Of a stretch of DNA of 64,000 nt, positions 28,858 through 36,557 are shown piece after piece. Positions within the stretch are counted from its first letter, which is position 1, and every line of letters starts with the position of its first letter. The translations under genes were made by a program, and so were the position numbers. The stretch is from Burkholderia glumae LMG 2196 = ATCC 33617. GTDB lineage: Bacteria > Pseudomonadota > Gammaproteobacteria > Burkholderiales > Burkholderiaceae. A model generated the notes under the pieces. That model was given only the letters and a program-made list of their open reading frames with translations. It had not been told where the DNA came from and did not search any database. The stretch spans positions 620,001 through 684,000 of the forward strand of contig NZ_CP009435.1 of NCBI RefSeq assembly GCF_000960995.1. The letters run 5' to 3'.

Positions 28858-29925
28858 GTGAGCCGTTATTGGAGCAACATCGTCGAGCAGCTCGTTCCGT
28901 ATGTGCCGGGCGAGCAGCCCGCGCTCGCGAATCCCGTGAAGCTGAACACGAACGAGAACCCGTACCCGCCGTCGCCGCGCGTCGTCGAGGCGATCGCGCG
29001 GGAGCTCGGCGCGGCGGGCGAAGCGCTGCGCCGCTATCCCGATCCGCTGGCCCGCGCGCTGCGCGAGACAGTGGCCGCCCATCACGGCCTCACGCCGGAA
29101 CAGGTGTTCGTCGGCAACGGTTCGGACGAAGTGCTGGCCCACACGTTCCAGGCGCTGCTGCAACACGAGCGGCCGATCCGCTTTCCCGACGTCACCTATA
29201 GCTTCTATCCGACCTACGCGCGCCTGTACGGCGTGGAGTACGAGGCGGTGCCGCTCGCCGACGATCTCTCGATTAGGGTCGAGGACTACCTCGGCGGCAA
29301 CGGCGGCGTGCTGTTCCCGAATCCGAACGCGCCGACCGGCCGCGCGCTGCCGCTCGCCGAGGTCGAGCGGATCGTGGCCGGCAATCCGGATGCGGTGGTG
29401 GTGGTCGACGAAGCCTACGTCGATTTCGGCGCCGAATCGGCGATCGGGCTGATCGACCGCCATCCGAACCTGCTGGTCGTGCATACGACCTCGAAGGCGC
29501 GTTCGCTGGCCGGCATGCGCGTCGGCTTCGCGTTCGGCCAGGCGCCGCTGATCGAGGCGCTGAACCGCGTGAAGGACAGCTTCAATTCGTATCCGCTCGA
29601 CCGCCTCGCGCAGGTGGCCGCGCGCGCCGCCTACGAGGATCGCGAGTGGTTCGAGTCGAACTGCGCGCGCGTGGTCGCGAGCCGCGCCCGGCTCAACGCA
29701 GCGCTCGAGGCGCTCGGCTTCGAGATCGTGCCGTCGGCGGCGAATTTCGTGTTCGCGCGCCATCCGGGGCACGACGCCGGCGCGCTGGCCGCCGCGCTGA
29801 AGGCACGCGAGATCTTCGTGCGGCACTTCAAGCAGCCGCGCATCGACCAATACCTGCGGATCACGGTGGGCACCGACGCCGAATGCGACCTGCTGGTGGA
29901 CGCACTGCGCGACCTGCTCGGCTGA
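28858..29925 (+). CDS. hisC: Histidinol-phosphate aminotransferase
   Basis: PLP enzyme of histidine synthesis, fold type I. The 355 residues include KLNTNENPYPPSP, the substrate segment VGNGSDEVL and the PLP lysine in TTSKARSLAGMR. The start is the second of two tandem GTGs: AGGAG lies seven bases before it and only four before the first. It stands apart from a his operon, so it could serve related substrates. Confidence 0.93.
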   Translation: MSRYWSNIVEQLVPYVPGEQPALANPVKLNTNENPYPPSPRVVEAIARELGAAGEALRRYPDPLARALRETVAAHHGLTPEQVFVGNGSDEVLAHTFQALLQHERPIRFPDVTYSFYPTYARLYGVEYEAVPLADDLSIRVEDYLGGNGGVLFPNPNAPTGRALPLAEVERIVAGNPDAVVVVDEAYVDFGAESAIGLIDRHPNLLVVHTTSKARSLAGMRVGFAFGQAPLIEALNRVKDSFNSYPLDRLAQVAARAAYEDREWFESNCARVVASRARLNAALEALGFEIVPSAANFVFARHPGHDAGALAAALKAREIFVRHFKQPRIDQYLRITVGTDAECDLLVDALRDLLG

Positions 29926-29988
29926 CGGAAGCGGCTTCGCGCCGGCGCAGCCTGCGGGAGCGGCGGGCAGGCGGCGCCCGAGACGGCG

Positions 29989-30258
29989 TTACGGTGTGCC
30001 GGCCTCGCCGGCCGCCGCGACCAGCGCGTGATACTTGCTCATCAGTTGAGCGTGCGTCTCCGCATGCTGCGGGTCGCGCGGAATGCATTCGACGGGACAG
30101 ACCTGCTGGCACTGCGGTTCATCGAAGTGACCGACGCATTCGGTGCATTTGCCGGGATCGATCACGTAGATGTCCGGGCCCATCGAGATCGCGCCGTTCG
30201 GGCACTCCGGCTCGCACACGTCGCAATTGATGCACTCGTCGGTAATCATCAAAGCCAT
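29989..30258 (-). CDS. yfhL: YfhL-family 2[4Fe-4S] ferredoxin
   Basis: Small electron carrier. The 89 residues have CINCDVCEPECP and CTEC..CQQVCP, ligands for two 4Fe-4S clusters. A TATAAT (minus strand, 30291-30296) lies 33 bases upstream. In related genomes it is, from memory, directly beside coaD; here the AtoE-like gene intervenes. Confidence 0.94.
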   Translation of the reverse strand: MALMITDECINCDVCEPECPNGAISMGPDIYVIDPGKCTECVGHFDEPQCQQVCPVECIPRDPQHAETHAQLMSKYHALVAAAGEAGTP

Positions 30259-30547
30259 ACTGGCACCAGCTTTCCTAGAAAAAACAACGCATTATAACTT
30301 TTCGGGATCGTCCGCGCCGGCCCGGCCGTGCCGCGCGCGGAGCTCTCCCGCCACCGCCCCGCGCCGCGCTTCCCTCGAGCTCGAGCGGCCAAATCGGCCA
30401 GCCAGCACGCCGCGCCGCGTATTTCGTTACCATTCCCGCCGCGGCGCCGGCTTTGCGACCGGCAATCCGGCTCGCACCGGCCGCCCGGCAACGGGCGGCG
30501 AATCATATCAACCACAACGACCGAACTCACCAGCCAGGAGGAGACCC

Positions 30548-31870
30548 GTGATTTCCCGCATTTCCCGCTTTTTCACCCAGATCGTGCATCGAGTGCTGCC
30601 CGATCCGCTGATCTTCGCGATCTTTCTGACCGTGGTCACCTTCGTGCTCGCGTTCTCGCTCACGCCGAAGACACCTGGAGAACTCGTGCTGCTGTGGGGC
30701 GGCGGGTTCTGGAACCTGCTCGCGTTCACGATGCAGATGGCGCTGATCCTGGTCACGGGGCACGCGCTCGCCAGCTCCGGTCCGGTCAAGCGCCTGCTGG
30801 TCGCGCTTGCGAGCTCACCGAAGACGCCGGCGCAGGGCGTGATGCTGGTGGCCTTCGTGGCCGGCGTGGCCTGCGCGATCAACTGGGGCTTCGGTCTCGT
30901 GCTCGGCGCGATGCTCGCGCGCGAGGTTGCACGGCGCGTGCCCGGCTCCGACTACCGCCTGCTCGTCGCCTCGGCCTACATGGGTTTCCTGACCTGGCAC
31001 GGCGGCCTGTCCGGCTCGGTGCCGCTGGTCGCCGCGACCAAGGGCAATCCGATGGAGAAGGTGATCGGCCTGATCCCCGTCTCGCAGACGCTGTTCACCG
31101 GCTACAACGCGTTCGTCACGATCGGCCTGATCGTGATGCTGCCGTTCCTCGCGCGGCTGATGATGCCGAAGCCCGGCGAGGTGGTGACGGTCGATCCGAA
31201 GCTGCTCGAGGATCCGCCCAGCTTCGAGCGCAAGCTCGCGCCCGGCGCAACCTGGGCCGAGCGCATGGAGGAAAGCCGCCTGCTGTCGCTGCTGGTCGCG
31301 CTGCTGTGCCTGGTGTTTCTCGTGATCCGCACGCGCACCAGGGGGTTCATGCTCGACATCGACACCGTCAACCTGGTGTTTCTTGCCGCCGGCCTGGTGC
31401 TGCACCGCACGCCGATGGCCTATGCGCGCGCGATCGGCGCAGCCGCGCGCGGCGCCGGCGCGATCATGATCCAGTTCCCGTTCTATGCCGGCATCCAGGC
31501 GCTAATGGATCATTCCGGGCTGGCCGGCGTGATCACGAATTGGTTCGTCGACATCGCCAACGTCCATACGTTTGCGCTGCTCACGTTCCTCAGTTCGGCC
31601 GTGATCAACTTCGCGGTGCCCTCGGGCGGTGGCCACTGGGTGGTGCAAGGGCCGTTCGTGATGCCGGCCGCGCAGGCGCTCGGCGTCGATCTCGGCAAGT
31701 CCGCGATGGCGATCGCCTACGGCGAGGCCTGGACCAACATGGCCCAGCCGTTCTGGGCGCTGCCCGCGCTCGCGATCGCCGGGCTCGGCGTGCGCGACAT
31801 CATGGGCTACTGCGTGACGGCGCTGCTGTTCTCGGGCGTGGTGTTCGTCGCGGGGCTGTACCTGTTCTGA
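30548..31870 (+). CDS. atoE: AtoE/TIGR00366-family short-chain fatty acid transporter
   Basis: Inner-membrane carrier predicted to import short-chain fatty acids such as acetoacetate or butyrate. The 440 residues are hydrophobic with a dozen or so helices and the motifs INWGFGLVLGAM and VPSGGGHWVVQGPF typical of this family. The start is GTG with a strong ribosome site (AGGAGGAG) a few bases before. It stands alone, with no acetoacetate or CoA-transferase genes beside it, and is divergent from the ferredoxin gene. Confidence 0.87.
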   Translation: MISRISRFFTQIVHRVLPDPLIFAIFLTVVTFVLAFSLTPKTPGELVLLWGGGFWNLLAFTMQMALILVTGHALASSGPVKRLLVALASSPKTPAQGVMLVAFVAGVACAINWGFGLVLGAMLAREVARRVPGSDYRLLVASAYMGFLTWHGGLSGSVPLVAATKGNPMEKVIGLIPVSQTLFTGYNAFVTIGLIVMLPFLARLMMPKPGEVVTVDPKLLEDPPSFERKLAPGATWAERMEESRLLSLLVALLCLVFLVIRTRTRGFMLDIDTVNLVFLAAGLVLHRTPMAYARAIGAAARGAGAIMIQFPFYAGIQALMDHSGLAGVITNWFVDIANVHTFALLTFLSSAVINFAVPSGGGHWVVQGPFVMPAAQALGVDLGKSAMAIAYGEAWTNMAQPFWALPALAIAGLGVRDIMGYCVTALLFSGVVFVAGLYLF

Positions 31871-32014
31871 ACCGGCGGCCTCCCGTGGCGGGAGGCCGGA
31901 CGCGCGCGCCGCGCGGGCAACGGTTCGGAACGGTAAGAAAAAGGGCCGGCCGGCGCGGCGCCGGGCGTGAGCCGGCGCGCAACGCACGACCAGAGCACGA
32001 CGGGACGGGCGGCG

Positions 32015-32515
32015 TCAGACGGCCGGCGCCTGCCCCATCGCGGATACTTTTTCCGTCAGCCACTTCTCGACCGACGGGAACACGAACTTGCTGACGTCGC
32101 CACCCAGTTGCGCGATCTCGCGCACGATCGTGCCCGAAATGAACTGGTATTGATCGGACGGCGTCATGAACATGGTTTCGACGTCGGGCAGCAGATAGCG
32201 GTTCATGCCGGCCATCTGGAATTCGTACTCGAAATCGGACACGGCGCGCAGCCCCCGGACGATCACGCGCGCATTGTTGGTGCGCACGAAATCCTTCAGC
32301 AGCCCGGTGAAGCCCATCACCTTCACGTTCGGATAATGGCCGAGCACCTCGTTCGCGATCTTCAGACGCTCCTCGAGCGAGAAGAATGGCTTCTTCGCCC
32401 GGCTGTCGGCCACGCCGACGACGAGCGTGTCAAAAATGCTCGATGCGCGCCGCACGAGATCCTCGTGCCCGCGCGTGAGCGGATCGAACGTACCCGGGTA
32501 CACGGCGACTACCAT
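32015..32515 (-). CDS. coaD: Phosphopantetheine adenylyltransferase
   Basis: Penultimate CoA step: 4'-phosphopantetheine plus ATP gives dephospho-CoA. The 166 residues have the nucleotidyl-transferase motif GTFDPLTRGHEDL near residue 8 and ISGTIVREI near residue 125. It is downstream of rsmD, the standard rsmD-coaD pair (110 bases apart). Confidence 0.97.
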   Translation of the reverse strand: MVVAVYPGTFDPLTRGHEDLVRRASSIFDTLVVGVADSRAKKPFFSLEERLKIANEVLGHYPNVKVMGFTGLLKDFVRTNNARVIVRGLRAVSDFEYEFQMAGMNRYLLPDVETMFMTPSDQYQFISGTIVREIAQLGGDVSKFVFPSVEKWLTEKVSAMGQAPAV

Positions 32516-32625
32516 GTCGCTCCTCCTGTGATCATGCGATTGGTGCGGCGGCGATACGGATCACGGCCGCCCCCACGATGGGCGCGCGTCGCGCGCTGCG
32601 CGCGGCGCCTCGTTTGGAACGCGCA

Positions 32626-33240
32626 TTATTCATCATTTTCGCGTTGCAGCAAATGATAGCGGACCGCGCCGGCCTTGCCCTCGCGCGTCACGGTCCAGCC
32701 CGCGAGCGCCTCGTGGGCGGCCGGGTCGAGCGCGTCGCCGGCTTCCACGTACAGGTGGCCGCCGGGTGCCACGAGCTTGACGGCCAGCGCGAGCGCGCGC
32801 TCGAACAGTTCGGCGTCGGCGAACGGCGGATCGACGAACACCACGTCGAACGAGGCCGGCGCGAGGCCGGCCGCGAGCCGCAGCGCGTCGGCTTCGGCCA
32901 CCTCGACGGCGCGCGCCGAGAGCTTGTCGCGAATCACACGCAGTTGCTGCGCGGCACGCGCGTTGCGCTCCACCATCACGACGCTCGCCGCGCCGCGCGA
33001 GGCGGCCTCGAAGCCGAGCGCGCCGGTGCCGGCGAACAGGTCGAGACAGCGCCGGCCGTGGAGGTCCTGGCCGAGCCAGTTGAACAACGTCTCGCGCACG
33101 CGATCGGGCGTCGGGCGCAGCCCGTCGAGGTCGAGCACCGGCAGCGGCGTGCGCTTCCACTCGCCGCCGATGATGCGGATCGTGTGCGGCTTGCCGCGGC
33201 TGGCACCGGCCGACAGGCGGGGGGAGGACGAACGAGGCAT
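32626..33240 (-). CDS. rsmD: 16S rRNA (guanine966-N2)-methyltransferase
   Basis: Methylates G966 of 16S rRNA. The 204 residues hold the SAM-binding DLFAGTGALGFEAASRG and the catalytic VDPPF. The start MPRSSSPR was chosen because the longer frame is not family-like. It is divergent from ftsY (187 bases). Confidence 0.93.
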   Translation of the reverse strand: MPRSSSPRLSAGASRGKPHTIRIIGGEWKRTPLPVLDLDGLRPTPDRVRETLFNWLGQDLHGRRCLDLFAGTGALGFEAASRGAASVVMVERNARAAQQLRVIRDKLSARAVEVAEADALRLAAGLAPASFDVVFVDPPFADAELFERALALAVKLVAPGGHLYVEAGDALDPAAHEALAGWTVTREGKAGAVRYHLLQRENDE

Positions 33241-33353
33241 ACGGGATCGGGGCAAACGGGACGAAACGGGTGGATCGGCGCGGCCCGGGGCCGCAAACAG
33301 GCGCACGTTACCACAGCCGGCGCAGCGCTTCGCCGCTGCCCGCGCGGCACGCC

Positions 33354-33362
33354 TGATAAAAT
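33354..33362 (+). promoter_or_regulatory. Extended -10 promoter of ftsY (TGATAAAAT)
   Basis: TGA-TAAAAT fits an extended -10, predicts +1 near 33369 and leaves a leader of about 60 bases before ftsY. Confidence 0.45.
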
Positions 33363-33427
33363 CCCCCGTTTCGGGCGCCGGCCACGGCCGCCGCGCTGCC
33401 GATCCCTCTTCCCCAAGCCAGCAGACC

Positions 33428-34597
33428 ATGTTCAGCTTCTTCAAACGATTGATCGGCTCGAAGGCCGACGACGCGTCGCAGGACGCGCCGGCGGCCGACG
33501 AGCAAGCCAGCGCGGCTCACGCGCCGGACGCGGCCGGGCATGCCGCCGCCGCGGCGAGCCGGCCGGCGCCCGCGCCGGCACACGACGCCGAACCCGCCGC
33601 CAGCCCGGCTGCACCGGTGCCGGCCGCCCCCGCCCCTGCGGCCGTGCCCGCCGCCCCCGCCGTCGAAGTCGTGCCGCCGCCCGCGCCTGAGCCGGCCGCG
33701 AAAAAATCCTGGATCGCACGACTACGCTCCGGGCTCTCGAAGACGAGCACGAGCCTCACCAACGTGTTCGTCAATACCAGGATCGACGACGAACTCTACG
33801 AGGAGCTCGAAGCCGCGCTGCTGATGTCCGATGCCGGCATCGACGCGACCGAATACCTGCTCGGCGCGCTGCGCGAGAAGGTGCGCGCCGAACGCCTGAG
33901 CGATCCGCTGCAGGTGAAGGCCGCGCTGCGCGCGCTGCTCGTCGACCTGCTCGCGCCGCTCGAGAAATCGCTGATGCTGGGCCGCGCCCAGCCGCTCGTG
34001 ATGATGATCGCGGGCGTCAACGGAGCCGGCAAGACCACCAGCATCGGTAAGCTCGCCAAACACCTGCAGCGCTTCGACCAATCGGTGCTGCTGGCCGCCG
34101 GCGACACGTTCCGCGCGGCCGCGCGCGAGCAGCTCGCGATCTGGGGCGAGCGCAACAACGTGACCGTGGTGCAGCAGGAAAGCGGCGATCCGGCCGCCGT
34201 GATATTCGATGCGGTCGGCGCCGCGCGCGCGCGCAAGATCGACGTGGTGATGGCCGACACCGCGGGCCGGTTGCCCACGCAGTTGCACCTGATGGAGGAA
34301 CTGCGCAAGGTCAAGCGCGTGATCGGCAAGGCGCAGAGCGACGCGCCGCACGAGGTGCTGCTCGTGATCGACGCCAATACCGGCCAGAACGCGCTCGCCC
34401 AGGTGAAGGCATTCGACGACGCGCTGGGCCTGACCGGGCTCATCGTCACCAAGCTCGACGGCACCGCGAAGGGCGGCATTCTCGCCGCGATCGCGCGGCA
34501 GCGGCCGATACCCGTCTACTTCATCGGCGTCGGCGAGAAGGTCGAGGACTTGCAGCCGTTCAACGCCGAGGAATTCGCCGACGCGCTGCTCGGCTGA
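33428..34597 (+). CDS. ftsY: Signal recognition particle receptor FtsY
   Basis: SRP-receptor GTPase that docks ribosome-SRP complexes at the membrane. The 389 residues have a low-complexity Ala/Pro-rich A region (about 15-95), then the N domain (LRSGLSKTSTSLTNVF) and the G domain with P-loop GVNGAGKTTS, DTAGR and TKLDGTAKGG. The A region is less acidic than in E. coli. Confidence 0.97.
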   Translation: MFSFFKRLIGSKADDASQDAPAADEQASAAHAPDAAGHAAAAASRPAPAPAHDAEPAASPAAPVPAAPAPAAVPAAPAVEVVPPPAPEPAAKKSWIARLRSGLSKTSTSLTNVFVNTRIDDELYEELEAALLMSDAGIDATEYLLGALREKVRAERLSDPLQVKAALRALLVDLLAPLEKSLMLGRAQPLVMMIAGVNGAGKTTSIGKLAKHLQRFDQSVLLAAGDTFRAAAREQLAIWGERNNVTVVQQESGDPAAVIFDAVGAARARKIDVVMADTAGRLPTQLHLMEELRKVKRVIGKAQSDAPHEVLLVIDANTGQNALAQVKAFDDALGLTGLIVTKLDGTAKGGILAAIARQRPIPVYFIGVGEKVEDLQPFNAEEFADALLG

Positions 34598-34649
34598 AGC
34601 GGCGGCGTCCCGTTTTCCCCGTTCACGGCCCGGCCCTGGCCGGGCCCGC

Positions 34650-34998
34650 CATGCGGCCGGCGGCGGCGCCGCGTGAAACGCGTCGAGCGTCATCGCGGGA
34701 TCGTAGTTCCGCACGAGCGTCGGATACGGCGCCAGCTCCAGGCCGAAGCACCGCGCGTCGTAGGTCTGCGAGATCGGGCAGCAGTCGGCAAGCGTGGGCG
34801 TATCGCCATGCCCGAGCCGGCCGGTGCGCGGCAACGGCGGCGGCTTGGGCGCGGTCTCGTCGAGACATTCGATGACCGCGAGCGACTGCTGCCGCGCAAC
34901 GTCGTCGTCGCCCAACCTCGGCACCAGTGCGTCGGGATTCGGCGCGCGATACGCGGGCGGTATCACGCCGAGCTGCGCAACTCACCCCGTAGCTCCAT
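34650..34998 (-). pseudogene. maiA: Remnant of maleylacetoacetate isomerase (zeta GST)
   Basis: Pieces of MaiA survive in order on the minus strand. MELRGELRSSA at the 5' end resembles the usual MKLYxYFRSSA start and then hits TGA. In another frame come YRAPNPDALVPRLGDDD, QQSLAVIECLDETAPKPPPLP, and, fused without the middle of the protein, GDTPTLADCCPISQTYDARCFG and LAPYPTLVR. Most of the N-domain and the central helices are missing from the usual protein of about 210 residues. Tyrosine-catabolism partners are not beside it. The gene has decayed by deletions. Confidence 0.8.
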
Positions 34999-35166
34999 CG
35001 CCGGCACTCCCGCCGATGCGGCGTCCGTGATGCGGCTCGGTATTGTGCCGCGGCAGCGCGGTGCCGGTCCGCTTGCAAGAATGCCGCAAATGCGGTACTC
35101 AGTGGGCTTGCCCCCTACCCCAGGCGCGGCGCCGCACCGGTGCCGCGCCCAAGCTGCCAAGCCGCG

Positions 35167-36144
35167 ATGACCGACGCCGCCATTTCCGCCCCGACCGCAC
35201 CCTTTTCCTGCGCCCGCTTCATCAAGGAGATCGGCCGCGGCCCGCACGGCGCCCGCGCGCTATCGCCCGAGGACACCTTCCAGCTGTATCAGGCGATGCT
35301 CGACGGCCGCGTGTCGGACGTGGAGCTCGGTGCGGTATTGATCGCGTACCGGCTCAAGGGCGAGACGGCCGACGAACTGGCTGCCATGCTGGCCGCCGCG
35401 CAGGCGTCGTTCGCACCGCTGCGCGCGCCGGCCGGCGCCTCGCGGCCGGTGTCGATCCCGAGCTACAACGGCGCGCGCAAGCAGCCGAACCTGGTGCCGC
35501 TGCTCGCGCTGCTGCTGGCCCGCGAGGGCGTGCCGGTGCTCGTGCATGGCGTCGCGACCGATCCGGGACGCGTGACCAGCGCCGAGATCTTCGCCGAGCT
35601 CGGCATGCCGGCCGCCGCCTCGCCCGCGGCCGCCGAACGCGCGCTGGCCGAGCGGCACGTCGCCTTCGCGCCGCTCGACGTGCTCGCGCCGAAGCTCGCG
35701 CGCCTGCTGGCGCTGCGCCGCGTGCTGGGCGTGCGCAACTCCACGCACACGCTGGTGAAGCTGCTGCAGCCGTTCGAGCCGTTCGGGCTGCGCCTCGTGA
35801 ACTACACGCATCCCCCCTATCGCGACAGCCTCGCGCAGTTGTTCGTCGAGCATCCGGAGGCGGCCGCCGGCGGTGCGCTGCTCGCACGCGGCACCGAGGG
35901 CGAGGCGGTGGCCGACACGCGCCGGCAGGTGCAGGTGGACTGGCTCCACGACGGGCGCTGCGAGACGCTGCTGGCGCCGGAGCGCTCGTCACCCGATGCG
36001 CCGCCCGTCGCACTGCCCGAGTCGAAGGACGCGGCGACCACGGCCGCCTGGACCCGCGCCGTGCTCGACGGCGCCGTGCCCGTGCCCGACGCGCTCGCGC
36101 GCCAGGTCGAGACGATCCTGCGGATCGTGCGCGTCGAAGCCTGA
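35167..36144 (+). CDS. ybiB: YbiB-family DNA-binding protein (TrpD2-like)
   Basis: A homologue of anthranilate phosphoribosyltransferase; E. coli YbiB binds nucleic acids and is linked to the SOS response rather than to tryptophan. The 325 residues include LIAYRLKGETADELAAM, VHGVATDPGRVTSAEIF and a segment RRVLGVRNSTHTLVKLL close to the phosphoribosyl site. It follows the maiA remnant and precedes the leuA leader. Confidence 0.88.
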   Translation: MTDAAISAPTAPFSCARFIKEIGRGPHGARALSPEDTFQLYQAMLDGRVSDVELGAVLIAYRLKGETADELAAMLAAAQASFAPLRAPAGASRPVSIPSYNGARKQPNLVPLLALLLAREGVPVLVHGVATDPGRVTSAEIFAELGMPAAASPAAAERALAERHVAFAPLDVLAPKLARLLALRRVLGVRNSTHTLVKLLQPFEPFGLRLVNYTHPPYRDSLAQLFVEHPEAAAGGALLARGTEGEAVADTRRQVQVDWLHDGRCETLLAPERSSPDAPPVALPESKDAATTAAWTRAVLDGAVPVPDALARQVETILRIVRVEA

Positions 36145-36557
36145 ACGCGGCGGGCGGCGCGAGCGCGGCAAGGCTGCGGCGATGCGAACGGCGTGCATGA
36201 GACGCGATCTCGTGGCGGCATTTGACAACGCGTGACCTGCCGCATTAGAGTTGTCGCCATGCGTTCCATTCCGAACCCCCTCCGAATTACCTCCGGCCGC
36301 CTAGCGCGGTCGCTATCGCTACGACTAGCGTAAGGCTGTCGTCGCGCCGTGCTTCCGGCACGGTCCCCCCTGAGCCGTTCCCGCAGTTCCCTCTCGTTTT
36401 TCTTAACCCGTAGTCGTCAGCCGTCGTCCGTCCATCCGTCGGGCGATCGCGAAGATCCGCCGCATGCCGGCCGCGAAGCCGTGCGGCCCGTGCGCAGGCA
36501 GCCGCCATCCGGCTGCCGCCCCGTCTTCGCTCGCGACCGCATCGCCTCGAGGCCACC
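36145..36557. promoter_or_regulatory. leuA leader region with candidate promoter
   Basis: TTGACA (36222-36227), an 18-base spacer and TAGAGT (36246-36251) form a candidate promoter; +1 would be near 36258, one base before the leader ATG. Beyond the leader peptide, CCGTGC-TTCCG-GCACGG (36347-36363) is a stable hairpin, a T5 lies at 36397-36401, and ACGACTA (36321-36327) can pair with TAGTCGT (36411-36417). GGCAGCC/GGCTGCC (36497-36517) is another hairpin. No single hairpin runs directly into a T tract. Confidence 0.5.
36259..36333 (+). CDS. leuL: Putative leucine attenuation leader peptide (leuL-like)
   Basis: A 24-codon ORF, not annotated by length cut-offs, 224 bases before leuA. It encodes M-R-S-I-P-N-P-L-R-I-T-S-G-R-L-A-R-S-L-S-L-R-L-A and stops. 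Of five leucines, four use CTA (36301, 36313, 36319, 36325), a very rare codon in such a GC-rich genome, all inside the last ten codons. The enteric leu leader likewise uses rare CUA codons in its control region. The alternating hairpins TAGCG/CGCTA overlap these codons. Function is inferred from position and codon choice. Confidence 0.7.
   Translation: MRSIPNPLRITSGRLARSLSLRLA

Noticed and set aside
33722..34620. Minus-strand continuation of the maiA remnant into ftsY
   Set aside because: After the MaiA blocks the frame is antisense ftsY and not protein-like.
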